From contig CAVXOE010000009.1 of NCBI GenBank assembly GCA_963763365.1, positions 558,001 to 622,000 on the forward strand: DNA of 64,000 nt, read 5' to 3'. The position numbers and the translations under genes are program-made. The notes under the pieces were generated by a model. It had not been told where the DNA came from. It did not search any database and saw only the letters and a program-made list of their open reading frames with translations. This document shows positions 8,614 through 16,834 of this stretch, piece by piece. Positions within the stretch are counted from its first letter, which is position 1, and the number at the start of each line of letters is the position of its first letter. The stretch comes from VAZQ01 sp963763365 (GTDB taxonomy: Bacteria > Pseudomonadota > Alphaproteobacteria > Rhizobiales > Xanthobacteraceae).

Positions 8614-8650
8614 GTGGAGGATCGCTGGACGCGATCCTCCACTCGTTCAT
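8614..8650 (+). terminator. Strong hairpin terminator after the SoxCD-like pair
   Basis: A perfect 12-bp stem, GTGGAGGATCGC (8614-8625) with its complement at 8631-8642, closes a 5-base loop. It is followed by a moderately T-rich tail. It separates the sulfite dehydrogenase genes from the TIR gene. Confidence 0.65.
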
Positions 8651-8723
8651 TTGTGGGCACCGGCCTTGTTTACGTTTGCCTGTATCTGCAAATTGGTGCT
8701 CGGCCGCTAGGGTCGAAAGTCCG

Positions 8724-9596
8724 ATGATCCAATTTGACGCCTTCATAAGCCATTCGAGCCACGACAAGGCCATCGCGGATGCCGCCTGCGCTCAACTTGA
8801 GGCCGCCGGGATTCGCTGCTGGATCGCGCCACGGGACATTGTTCCGGGGTCGGATTGGGGCGCGTCGATCCTCGAAGCCCTCGACCGATGCCACATGATG
8901 GTCCTCATCTTTTCGTCAAACGCCAACAGCTCCCCGCAGATCCGCCGCGAGGTGGAGCGCGTGGTCAACCGCGGCATACCGGTTATTCCGGTTCGTATCG
9001 AAGACATCGAACCGACCAAAGCGATGGCATATTTCATGGGGCCAGTGCATTGGCTCGATGCAATGAGCCCGCCGCTGGAGAAGCACCTCGAGAGATTGGC
9101 TGAGTTGATCAAGATGCTGCTGGCGGTGGAGTCTCCTCAGGCAGCCAGAATAGCTGCGGCTGATGCCGAAGCACCTTCGAAGCCTCGCGGTCTTCGCGAA
9201 CGTCAGGGTCCCTCAAATGGAGTTACCGCCGCCGACGACGCCCACATATTTTCCACGACGCAAAAGCGATTACTCAAATTCTCGATACTCCTCTCCATCA
9301 GTATCGGCCTGTTTCTCGCCGCTGCATGCGTCGTGTTCAGGCTCACCGTGGACCTTGTCGTCGTTGCAACAGTTACGGCGATAGAGTTTTGGCTGATCTA
9401 CCGCAATCTAGCTTCGGATATGAAAACGGCAAAGATCGCCGCCTTGTCGTGTGCGGGGGTGTTTACGTATTTCGTCCTCCTTAATGCGAGTTCGCAGCGG
9501 TGGGATCTCGTTGCCATCGAAACCGTCAAGGTGGTTTGTCTGGGATACGTTTTCGTGACGCTGCCGTGGACTCGAAACGATCGCCGAGAGGCCTAG
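8724..9596 (+). CDS. TIR-domain protein with four C-terminal transmembrane helices
   Basis: A 290-residue protein. Residues 1-130 form a bacterial TIR domain: it starts FDAFISHSSHD, has CWIAPRDI at 32-39, and places Glu76 (RREV) in the S-rich helix where TIR NAD-cleaving enzymes keep their catalytic glutamate. A polar linker (135-180) leads to four predicted membrane helices at about 184-206, 208-226, 236-254 and 262-280. Bacterial TIR domains often degrade NAD or make signalling nucleotides in phage defence; membrane-anchored versions are known as effectors. No Thoeris, CBASS or Pycsar partner gene is adjacent. Function is inferred. It has its own unit after the terminator at 8614 and converges on the next gene. 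Confidence 0.82.
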   Translation: MIQFDAFISHSSHDKAIADAACAQLEAAGIRCWIAPRDIVPGSDWGASILEALDRCHMMVLIFSSNANSSPQIRREVERVVNRGIPVIPVRIEDIEPTKAMAYFMGPVHWLDAMSPPLEKHLERLAELIKMLLAVESPQAARIAAADAEAPSKPRGLRERQGPSNGVTAADDAHIFSTTQKRLLKFSILLSISIGLFLAAACVVFRLTVDLVVVATVTAIEFWLIYRNLASDMKTAKIAALSCAGVFTYFVLLNASSQRWDLVAIETVKVVCLGYVFVTLPWTRNDRREA

Positions 9597-9597
9597 T

Positions 9598-9738
9598 CTA
9601 CGGCTTCTTGTAGCTCGGGTCCGTCACCTCAAACCGCGTCCAGCTCTCGAACTGGCCGGCGCGGTATTCGCCGGTCGCCGGATCGAGGTCGCCCTGGCCG
9701 GGCTTGCGCAGCATGCGAGCTTCGAGCGTCAGCGTGCG
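9598..9738 (-). pseudogene. Out-of-frame tail of the upstream unknown gene (suspected frameshift)
   Basis: Just past the stop of the gene at 9729-10325, another minus-strand frame reads RTLTLEARMLRKPGQGDLD, then an ATGEYRAGQ and FESWTRFEV stretch, ending YKKP before a stop at 9598. This has coding-like composition and no start of its own. It is most simply the original C-terminus, lost through a frameshift near 9735. A search for intact homologues would settle this. Confidence 0.5.
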
Positions 9739-10325
9739 GCGGGCTCCGGCTTCTCGCAGCGCTGCTTGAGGAAGAAGCCGCCGACCGGTGATTCTCCGTC
9801 GACCGCCGGCAGGTCCGCGCAGGTCCAGCCGGCCGGCTCGTAGCGCTCCATGATCGCGCGCCGCAGGATGTGCGCCATGCGGCGCTCAAACGGCGCCGCG
9901 CGCGGGTCCGTGACGAAGCGAAGCATCCGCACCACGCCGTCGCGGTCGAACAGCACCGACAGGATGACCGGATGGCCGGCCACGCGCGTGCCGATCTTGC
10001 CGCGCGCGACGCGCGGGTCCTCCATCGCCCGGCTGATGTACTCGTCTTCGTCGTCGAAGCGCGCGGCGACTTCGTACAGTCCGCTCGCTTCCGGGCGGCA
10101 TTTGGTGAATTCCGACCAGGCGTCGAGCCGCTGCCGCGGCGGACCGCCGTTGCTGCCGCAGGCGAGGTCGCCGAAGCCGGCGAGCGTCATCTCCGGCGCC
10201 TTGAGGCCGAGTTTGAGCCCGCGCACCTCACCGGGGTCGGCGCGTTGCGCGATCGCGGTGGGCAACGATGCCGCGACCATCGCGCAAACACTCATCAGGA
10301 TCGCGACGCGCGACATCACACGCAT
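9729..10325 (-). CDS. Exported protein of unknown function
   Basis: A 198-residue protein with a clear signal peptide (about 1-26, ending AIAQ). The mature part holds three cysteines (ACGSN, KCRPE and WTCADL) plus QRCEK near the end, suggesting disulfides. No known domain was recognised. It follows the c-type cytochrome gene at 10345 by 19 bases on the same strand, so it belongs to the unit that also includes PQQ dehydrogenase 3 and may serve the same periplasmic oxidation. The reading frame probably once continued to 9598. An ATG four codons in is an alternative start. Confidence 0.65.
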   Translation of the reverse strand: MRVMSRVAILMSVCAMVAASLPTAIAQRADPGEVRGLKLGLKAPEMTLAGFGDLACGSNGGPPRQRLDAWSEFTKCRPEASGLYEVAARFDDEDEYISRAMEDPRVARGKIGTRVAGHPVILSVLFDRDGVVRMLRFVTDPRAAPFERRMAHILRRAIMERYEPAGWTCADLPAVDGESPVGGFFLKQRCEKPEPAAR

Positions 10326-10344
10326 GGCGGCGCGACCGCTTGGG

Positions 10345-10869
10345 TCATTTTTTCATCGGATCGCACTGGCGCGTGTCCTTGCCCCAGAAATCGACGCAGT
10401 CCTCGTAGGTGGCCGGGCCATGATTGACGACCCTGGCGAACAGATACTTGACCACCGCATTGACCTCGCGCGCCTGCAGGGCTTCGCCCATCGCCGGCAT
10501 GTCCTTGCCGAGGTCCTCCCTGGTCATGTCGAAGCAGCGCTTGTCGGTGTAGGCGAACTGGTCGTGATACGGCATGCCGGTGAGCGGACGTCCGCATTTG
10601 ACCACCTCGACGAACTGCTCCTGCGTGAGCTTGGTCGCGCGCAGCGAGAGCGCGATGCCGCCGTAGCCCTGATCGCCCGAGCCGTCCCACTTGTGGCAGT
10701 ACTGGCAGTGGCCCTTGTTCTTGTAGATCTCCTTGCCGAACTCGATCAGGCGGAGGTCCTCGGCGGATGGCGCCTGCGCAAAGGCTGGTGCGCTGGCCAA
10801 AGTCAGCCAAGCGAACGCCGCCAACAGTGCTCCGCTAAATAGATGGCGTGTCCGAGGGGCTTTTGTCAT
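10345..10869 (-). CDS. Exported c-type cytochrome paired with PQQ dehydrogenase 3
   Basis: A 174-residue protein with a signal peptide (about 1-31, ending AFAQA) and one haem motif CQYCH near residue 56. Two further C-terminal cysteines (YEDCVDF and RQCDP) and two in the middle (VKCGR, KRCFD) are unusual for a monohaem cytochrome and may form disulfides. It lies between PQQ dehydrogenase 3 (11026) and an unknown exported protein, all on the minus strand. It is the likely electron acceptor of that enzyme. The start at 10869 was chosen because the signal peptide begins there; upstream codons lack export features. Confidence 0.87.
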   Translation of the reverse strand: MTKAPRTRHLFSGALLAAFAWLTLASAPAFAQAPSAEDLRLIEFGKEIYKNKGHCQYCHKWDGSGDQGYGGIALSLRATKLTQEQFVEVVKCGRPLTGMPYHDQFAYTDKRCFDMTREDLGKDMPAMGEALQAREVNAVVKYLFARVVNHGPATYEDCVDFWGKDTRQCDPMKK

Positions 10870-11025
10870 CCGCGCGATCCTTTGCGTCTTGCTGTTCCGC
10901 TCCGCCCGTTCACTGACGACATCGCCGGGAGCGCGCGTTCCGAACCGCGCACGTGCCCCGGCGATGGTGTCCGTCTCGGTTTCCGGCGTGACGAGCATGC
11001 CACGCCGGGCCTTTGTCGCAACCGG

Positions 11026-12810
11026 CTACTGCGGGACCTCGAACACGTAGAGCATCGACGTGGTCGACGTGTTCTTGAGCTCCGGCGCGTACTGCCAGAC
11101 GTTGAGCGGCTGGCGCGAGCCGACCAGCACGGCGACGTACTGCTTGCCGTTCACCGCATAGCTGACCGGCGGTGCATTGATGCCGCTGCCGACGTTGAAG
11201 CTCCACACCTCTTCCATCGTCTTGGCGTCATGGGCGGTGAACGAGCCGTCGTAGCTGCCCAGGAACACCAGGTTGCCGGCGGTGGCGAGCGCGCCGCTGT
11301 AGTTCGGATATTCGAGCTTCAGCCGGGCCTTGGTCTCGCCGGTCGACGGGTCGACCGCCTTGAGGCTGCCGTAGAGCCGCTCGCTCGGCCGGCCGCCGCC
11401 GCCGGTGAAGCGTTCACGCGGCTTGAGCGTCCCGCCCTGATCCTCGAAGTCCTTCTGCAGCACGGTCTCGACCGTGTTGCAGCCTTCGATCGACGGGATG
11501 TAGAGCAGGTTGAGCTCGGGATTGTACGCGCCGGGCTGCCAGTTCTTGCCGCCGTAGTGCGACGGGCAGAGCCGTTCGTTCGCCTTCGGGTTCGCACGCG
11601 AGCCGTGGCTCTTGGGCGAGTATTCCTGCACGTCGGTGTTGGGATTGTAGTTGAGCGGCAGGCCGGTCTTCGGATCGAGTCCTGTCGTCCAGTTCAATTG
11701 GTCGACGTACTGCTTGCCGAGAATGAACGAGCCGTTGGTGCGGTCGAGCGCGTAGTAGAAACCGTTACGCGCGGCGTGCACGACCATCTTGCGGTCCTGC
11801 CCGTCGACCTTGCCGTTGATGATCGGATGCTCCGAAATCTCGTCGAAGTCGTACGGATCGTTCGGGGTGTATTGGTAGCCCCATTTGATCTTGCCGTCGC
11901 TCGGGCTGAGCGCGAGCACGCCCGCCGCCCATTTGTTGTCGCCCGGCCGGTATTCCGGATCCCAATCGGGACCGGCATTGCCGATGCCTTGATAGAAGGT
12001 ATCGGTTTCCGCATCGTAGGTCGCGGTCTCCCAGACCGAGCCGCCGCCGTGCTTGTAGCGCTCCTTGCCGTCCTTCCAGCTGTCGCCGCCCAGCTCGCCC
12101 GGACCCGGAATCGTGTAGGTCCGCCAGATCTGCTTGCCGGTATTGAGGTCGGTGCCGTCGATCCAGCCGCGCACGCCGAACTCGCCGCCCGCTACGCCGA
12201 CGATGCCGACATCACGGATGACCAGCGGCGCGAGCGTCAGCGTCTCGGCGACTGCCGGGTCGGCGACCTTGCGCTCCCAGATCATTTCGCCGGTCGCCTT
12301 GTTCAGCGAGAACAGACGGCCGTCGAGCGAGATCGAGATGATCTTGTCCTTCCACAGCGCGACGCCGCGGTTGTTGACGCCGCAGCAGGCTACGTCGCCG
12401 GCCCAGGCGCGGTCGGTGCCGGGGTCGAACTTCCACTTGATCTGCGCCTTCTTGGGATTGGTGACGTCGATCGCGTAGACCGAGCCCCAGCCGTCGGTGA
12501 CGTACATCATGCCGTCTTCGACGATCGGCGTGGCCTGTAGATTGCCGTGCGGATAACGGCCGCCGCTCTGGAAACCGCCGAGCGCAACGGTGTAGGCCAC
12601 CCGCAAGTTCTTGACGTTGGCGGTGTTGATCTGCTTGAGCTGCGAAAACCGCCAGCCCTCGTAGTTTCCGTGATGCAGCAGCCAGTTGTGCGGCTCCTTG
12701 CCGACGTTGAGCGAGCGCTCGAACGTCATATCGGCCGCATTGGCCGGCGCGAGCGCGGTTGCCAGCAGCAACGCACCCGTAAGCGCACCGGCATACGCCA
12801 GAGTTTTCAT
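11026..12810 (-). CDS. PQQ-dependent alcohol dehydrogenase, copy 3 (divergent)
   Basis: A 594-residue quinoprotein, clearly related to but distinct from the tandem pair at 2033-5691. It has a signal peptide (1-26). Cofactor residues are Cys142-Cys143, Glu210 (GGEFGVRG), Asn278 (IGNAGPDW), catalytic Asp321 and the extra Asp323 in PNDPYDFD, again the lanthanide-type Asp-X-Asp. GGGAGG sits 6 bases before the ATG. Compared with copies 1 and 2 it carries insertions around residues 385-410 and 440-475. It heads a minus-strand unit with a cytochrome c and an unknown exported protein. The alcohol used is unknown. Confidence 0.92.
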   Translation of the reverse strand: MKTLAYAGALTGALLLATALAPANAADMTFERSLNVGKEPHNWLLHHGNYEGWRFSQLKQINTANVKNLRVAYTVALGGFQSGGRYPHGNLQATPIVEDGMMYVTDGWGSVYAIDVTNPKKAQIKWKFDPGTDRAWAGDVACCGVNNRGVALWKDKIISISLDGRLFSLNKATGEMIWERKVADPAVAETLTLAPLVIRDVGIVGVAGGEFGVRGWIDGTDLNTGKQIWRTYTIPGPGELGGDSWKDGKERYKHGGGSVWETATYDAETDTFYQGIGNAGPDWDPEYRPGDNKWAAGVLALSPSDGKIKWGYQYTPNDPYDFDEISEHPIINGKVDGQDRKMVVHAARNGFYYALDRTNGSFILGKQYVDQLNWTTGLDPKTGLPLNYNPNTDVQEYSPKSHGSRANPKANERLCPSHYGGKNWQPGAYNPELNLLYIPSIEGCNTVETVLQKDFEDQGGTLKPRERFTGGGGRPSERLYGSLKAVDPSTGETKARLKLEYPNYSGALATAGNLVFLGSYDGSFTAHDAKTMEEVWSFNVGSGINAPPVSYAVNGKQYVAVLVGSRQPLNVWQYAPELKNTSTTSMLYVFEVPQ

Positions 12811-13039
12811 GGATCGCCTCCCTTGGACGGCCGGTGCAGCGATGCCCGGCACTTCTTCTTTTTTGTTTTTCGGTTCTTAGGTTGCCTGCAAGCCGCAGCG
12901 CGGACTGCAGTCGCCAAGTGCAATGACCGTAGTCCCTGGCGCGATCCCGGGTCAATATCCTACAGCGCTTGCCACATCATCCCGGACGGCAACGTTGCCT
13001 TGCGCCACGTGAATGTCTGGGCGGCCGCCCACTACGCCG

Positions 13040-13384
13040 TCATGGCTCGCACGATGTCAGCTCCTTCTCCTCGATCGAGAAGATCTCGCCGGCCTTGACC
13101 GCGACATTGCGCACGACGCAGGTGCGGCCACTGGCATCCTTGAGCTTGGCGTCGTAGCTGCCGGTTTCGATGCCGACGATGCGCAGGCGTTCATCGGGGT
13201 CGACGGTACCGTCCTTGTCGTTCTTGCACTGATTTGGGCCCCAATTGGTGGTGCCGGCCGGAGCCAGGTAGAATTCGGAAATCACATGCCGGGTCAGGTT
13301 CCAGAACCGCGTTGGCCTGCCCTCGGCCTGCGCGGCGGTCGCGGCGATGCAAAGCGCGAAAGCCGCGAGAATGAATTTGTGCAT
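13040..13384 (-). CDS. Small exported protein of unknown function
   Basis: A 114-residue protein with a signal peptide (1-20, ending AQAEG). The mature sequence contains FWNLTRHVISEFYLAPAG, a conserved-looking motif in a group of small exported alphaproteobacterial proteins of unknown role. Three cysteines (QCKND, RTCVV and TSCEP) are present. It is upstream of PQQ dehydrogenase 3 on the same strand but separated by 229 bases, so co-transcription is uncertain. No function can be assigned. Confidence 0.75.
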   Translation of the reverse strand: MHKFILAAFALCIAATAAQAEGRPTRFWNLTRHVISEFYLAPAGTTNWGPNQCKNDKDGTVDPDERLRIVGIETGSYDAKLKDASGRTCVVRNVAVKAGEIFSIEEKELTSCEP

Positions 13385-13516
13385 GGCGGTTCCCGGCCGA
13401 TTTGCCTGTTTCTTTCACGCAAGCGTATCGCGCTTCATGGTGGCGCGGAAGCGCGAGGTTTGGCGGACGCGTTGCCTAAAGTGCCCGCCGCATCCTTGAC
13501 AGGCGAGGCGCCCAAG

Positions 13517-13545
13517 TCACTATCACGTCACTTCACTATCACGTC
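13517..13545 (+). repeat. 13-bp direct repeat before the channel cassette
   Basis: TCACTATCACGTC occurs twice (13517-13529 and 13533-13545) with a 16-base period, ending 41 bases before the first gene of the cassette. It could be a regulator binding site or a simple duplication. Confidence 0.4.
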
Positions 13546-13586
13546 GCCATCGAACGTCCGTTCCAACCGAAAGGTTTTCCCCGGCC

Positions 13587-14360
13587 ATGACCATGGCGTT
13601 GCGCATCATCGAGCGTGATTTCCCGCGCGATCACTTACCGTTGCTGCGCTGGATGGTGTTCACCGGCGTCACGGTGTTCGGGTTCGCGCTCGCGTGGCAC
13701 TTCGGGCTCGTTCACCTGATGCTGGCGAGCGACAAGACCTACATTTCGGCGATCATCGGCGTGCTCTACATCGCGACTTGCGCGCACTGCTTCGTGCGTA
13801 CCGCGATCATCTCGCGCGAGCTCGACGCAGCGCAGCGCGTTTCCGCGCTGGTGAGCCGCGGCGCCACCGGCTTCCGCGTGGTCGGGCAGGACGTGCTCAC
13901 CGCCGACGGTGCGCGGTTGCCGCCCGGGCAGGTGGCGAACCACATCCGCAATCTGATCCTCAAGGCCGGCCTGCAGGGCCGCCACCAGCGGCTCGACCAG
14001 ACGCTGCTGCTGCGCGGATTTGCGGACTCGCTGCGCGGACCCAATCAGCTCGGCTCGTTCGCCAGCGACGCGCTGATGAAGCTCGGGCTGCTCGGCACGA
14101 TCATCGGCTTCATCCTGATGCTGGCGCCGATCGCTGGGCTCGACTCGGCCGACCGCGCATCGGTGAAGAGCTCGATGGGCCTGATGAGCGACGGCATGGC
14201 GGTCGCCATGTACACGACGCTGTCGGGCCTCGTCGGCTCGATCCTCGTGCAGACGCAGTACTACATGCTCGATGAGGCCACCGCGAAGCTGTTCGGCCTC
14301 GCCACCGATCTCACCGAGGTCTTCGTCGTTTCCGTGCTCGAGCGAGAGCAGGATGGATAG
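13587..14360 (+). CDS. MotA/TolQ/ExbB-type proton channel family protein
   Basis: A 257-residue membrane protein with predicted helices at about 23-45, 52-72, 165-183 and 203-225. The last two carry the family signature: KLGLLGTIIGF (165-175) and a threonine-containing AMYTTLSGLVGS (207-218). MotA/TolQ/ExbB proteins form pentamers around a MotB/TolR/ExbD dimer and use ion flow to drive rotation or force. The gene overlaps the next by 8 bases, so the two products probably form one complex. No TonB, Tol, Pal or flagellar gene is near. An in-frame ATG two codons on is an alternative start. Confidence 0.83.
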   Translation: MTMALRIIERDFPRDHLPLLRWMVFTGVTVFGFALAWHFGLVHLMLASDKTYISAIIGVLYIATCAHCFVRTAIISRELDAAQRVSALVSRGATGFRVVGQDVLTADGARLPPGQVANHIRNLILKAGLQGRHQRLDQTLLLRGFADSLRGPNQLGSFASDALMKLGLLGTIIGFILMLAPIAGLDSADRASVKSSMGLMSDGMAVAMYTTLSGLVGSILVQTQYYMLDEATAKLFGLATDLTEVFVVSVLEREQDG

Positions 14361-14994
14361 CTTCAGCAACTATCCGACCGACCGGCGTTTCGATCCGTTC
14401 AGCGTGATGCTGTTCAAGGCGCTGCAGGTGGTGGCGTTTCTGTTCTTCATCGCGCTGCTGGCGATGAACCCCGAGGCGAAGTCGGGCAAGATCGACACTA
14501 AGGCGGAATTCATCATCACGGCAGCCTGGCCGGACAGTCATCCCGATGACGTCGATCTCTATGCCGAGGATCCGGTCGGGAACATCGTCTGGTATCACGT
14601 GCGCGAGAATGGCTTCATGGTGCTCGACCGCGACGACCGCGGCGGCCTCAACAACACCATCACGGTGAACGGCAAGAAGGTGTCGAGCCCGATCCGGCAG
14701 GAGACCGTGAGTATCCGCGGCATCGTCGCCGGTGAGTACACGGTGAACGTCAATCACTATCTGGCCACCACCGGCCAGCCCGTGCCGGTGTCGGTGAAGG
14801 TCGAAAAGGTCAATCCCACCGTCGAGGTGGTGCATTATGACACGTTGATGCTCGACCACACCGGACATGAAAAGACCGCAGTGCGCTTCAGGGTTGCCGA
14901 CAACGGCGGCATCCAGGATGTCAACCGGCGGGAAAAATCGCTCATTCAGCTGACCCGCAGCGTCAAGCGCCAGACTCAGACCCAAACGAAGTGA
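14353..14994 (+). CDS. Single-helix periplasmic partner with YfaP-like domain
   Basis: A 213-residue protein with the topology of ExbD/MotB: a short cytoplasmic start, one helix (about 17-38) and a periplasmic domain. The helix region reads DPFSVMLFKALQVV, recalling the PFIDVML helix of ExbD. However, the buried helix itself has no acidic residue; Asp14 just before it is the only candidate proton carrier. The periplasmic part has DVDLYAEDPVGNIVWY (66-81) and LDRDDRGG (91-98), a pattern typical of YfaP/DUF2135-type beta-sandwich domains. It is translationally coupled to the channel gene. Its role is unknown; a force-transmitting or ligand-binding subunit is plausible. Confidence 0.7.
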   Translation: MDSFSNYPTDRRFDPFSVMLFKALQVVAFLFFIALLAMNPEAKSGKIDTKAEFIITAAWPDSHPDDVDLYAEDPVGNIVWYHVRENGFMVLDRDDRGGLNNTITVNGKKVSSPIRQETVSIRGIVAGEYTVNVNHYLATTGQPVPVSVKVEKVNPTVEVVHYDTLMLDHTGHEKTAVRFRVADNGGIQDVNRREKSLIQLTRSVKRQTQTQTK

Positions 14995-15028
14995 TTGCCG
15001 CGAGAGAGCGCAAGGGCGCAGTGCACAG

Positions 15029-15616
15029 ATGACCTCGACCGTGCTCGCCGTGTCCGCCGCCTACGTGGTGATGGGCGTGCTGCTGCTGACTGTCGGACTC
15101 ACCTCGCGCTTCGCCTGGTGGGTGAAGGCGATCGCGATCGTGGTCGCGTCGGCGTTCTTCATCGAGGTGTTCTTCGCCAGCAAGGGCCTGCTCGGATGGC
15201 CGGGCGGAGGGCAACTCCCACCCAAGTTCCAGCTCCTCTGGGTGCGGGTAGTGGAGCCCGATCGCGCGACCGGCAATCGCGGCGCGGTCTATCTGTGGGT
15301 CGAGGAAGTCGACGACAACAACGTGCCCGACGGCGTGCCGCGTGCGTTCCGGCTGCCGTACTCGCGGCCGCTCGCCGACCGCTCGTCGCTCGCGCGCGAC
15401 GAGATCATGCGCGGCAAGCCGCAGCAGGGCACGGTCGAGGAGCTCAAGGGTGACGAGACCCAGCAGGAGCCCAATACGCCCGAATTGAAGGTCGGCAGCC
15501 GGACCGAAGGCGGCGTCACGACGCTCGACCTCGAGCAGTTCCAGCTTCTGCAACAGGCGCAGCGGGTCGAGTTCAAGCCCATGCAGGGGCCGAGCCTGCC
15601 GCCGAAGGGACCATAA
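15029..15616 (+). CDS. Two-helix membrane protein, third gene of the channel cassette
   Basis: A 195-residue protein with two N-terminal helices (about 4-24 and 32-50) and a soluble remainder. The soluble part contains FQLLWVRVVEPD, then YLWVEEVDDNNVP, and a Pro/Gln-rich tail. No known family was recognised. It follows the YfaP-like gene by 34 bases on the same strand. Tight linkage to a MotA-type channel pair suggests an accessory subunit of the same membrane complex. Confidence 0.7.
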   Translation: MTSTVLAVSAAYVVMGVLLLTVGLTSRFAWWVKAIAIVVASAFFIEVFFASKGLLGWPGGGQLPPKFQLLWVRVVEPDRATGNRGAVYLWVEEVDDNNVPDGVPRAFRLPYSRPLADRSSLARDEIMRGKPQQGTVEELKGDETQQEPNTPELKVGSRTEGGVTTLDLEQFQLLQQAQRVEFKPMQGPSLPPKGP

Positions 15617-15704
15617 CGAAACGACAACATACCGAGACAACAAAAGTGGTGAACGGCGGCCCGCGACCAGAGCCGCGTGCAACGCCACGCCAAGGACCGA
15701 GGAA

Positions 15705-16802
15705 ATGCCCGCCAGCACTATCGCCAGCATCGACACCATCGCGTTGCGTATTCCGCTCGACACCTGGGCGCCGCCGCCGCAGTTCGCCGGCAAGCCGCGT
15801 ACGCATGTCGAGACCATGCTGGTGCGCGTCACGACGGAAAGTGGCGTGGTGGGCTGGGGCGAGGCCTATGGCTCAAGTTCGCCGCTGATTCCGTTGGTGT
15901 TCGACAACTGGATCAAGCATTCGGTCCTTGGCCAGGACGCAACCGACAAGGAACTGACCGCGCGGCTCGAACGTCTGCTGCACGGCTTCGGCCGCGCCGG
16001 CGCGGTGCTGCACGCGATCAGCGGGCTCGACATCGCGCTCTGGGACCTCCGCGGCAAGCTCGAGGGCAAGCCGGTGCACGCACTGCTCGGCGGTGCGCGC
16101 CGCAAGCGCATCGAAGCCTACGCGTCGCTGCTGCAATACGGCGGCTCGGTCGAGCACGTCCGCCGCAATGTGGGGCGCGCGCTGGAGCGCGGCTATCGCC
16201 ACATCAAGCTGCACGAGCGCACCGCCGAGACGGTCGCGGCGGCGCGCGATGTCGCCGGTCCCGACATCCCGATCATGGTCGACACCAACTGCGCCTGGAC
16301 GCCCGAGCAGGCGACCGCTCCGGTCGCCGCGATGGCGCCGTCGAAACCGTTCTGGGTCGAGGAGCCGATCTGGCCGCCGGAAGATTTCGACGCGCTCGCG
16401 GCGCTCCGCCGCGCCACCAAGGTGCCGCTGGCGATGGGCGAGAATGCGAGCGGCGTGCTCGATTTCCGCAAGATGGTGAAGGCCGGTGCGACCGACTTCG
16501 TGCAGCCGAGCGTGGTCAAGATCGGCGGGTTGACCAACCTCTGGCGGGTCGCGACCGAAGCGGAAGCCGCGGGCGTCACCTGCGTGCCGCATGCGTTCTT
16601 CTTCGGGCCGGGTTATCTCGCGACCCTGCACGCACTCGCCGCCAAGGAGCGCGTCGCGCCGATCGAGCGGTTGTTCGGCGATGTCGGCTTCACGGCCTAC
16701 GCCAAGACGGTGCCGGTAGTGAACGGGGCGATCGATGTGCCCGAGCGGCCGGGCCTTGGCGCCGATCCGGAAGAAGAATTGATCGAGCGCTTCCGGGTGT
16801 AA
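15705..16802 (+). CDS. Mandelate racemase/muconate lactonising enzyme family protein
   Basis: A 365-residue enolase-superfamily enzyme. An N-terminal capping domain (1-120) is followed by a barrel. Likely metal ligands are the Asp in IMVDTN, the Glu in WVEEPIW and the Glu in AMGENAS; the Lys of HIKLHER and the late PHAFFFGPG are candidate catalytic sites. Family members abstract a proton next to a carboxylate, as in sugar acid dehydratases, racemases or cycloisomerases. The exact substrate is not readable. It is followed after 32 bases by a Bug-type binding protein gene, so it may act on an imported organic acid. Confidence 0.85.
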   Translation: MPASTIASIDTIALRIPLDTWAPPPQFAGKPRTHVETMLVRVTTESGVVGWGEAYGSSSPLIPLVFDNWIKHSVLGQDATDKELTARLERLLHGFGRAGAVLHAISGLDIALWDLRGKLEGKPVHALLGGARRKRIEAYASLLQYGGSVEHVRRNVGRALERGYRHIKLHERTAETVAAARDVAGPDIPIMVDTNCAWTPEQATAPVAAMAPSKPFWVEEPIWPPEDFDALAALRRATKVPLAMGENASGVLDFRKMVKAGATDFVQPSVVKIGGLTNLWRVATEAEAAGVTCVPHAFFFGPGYLATLHALAAKERVAPIERLFGDVGFTAYAKTVPVVNGAIDVPERPGLGADPEEELIERFRV

Positions 16803-16834
16803 TCCCGGGCGCTTGCGAAGGGAGAAGAACGCCA

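Noticed and set aside
10843..12540. 565-codon plus-strand open frame opposite PQQ dehydrogenase 3
   Set aside because: It is antisense to a clear quinoprotein gene, is Arg/Val/Ala-rich without motifs, and results from high GC content.
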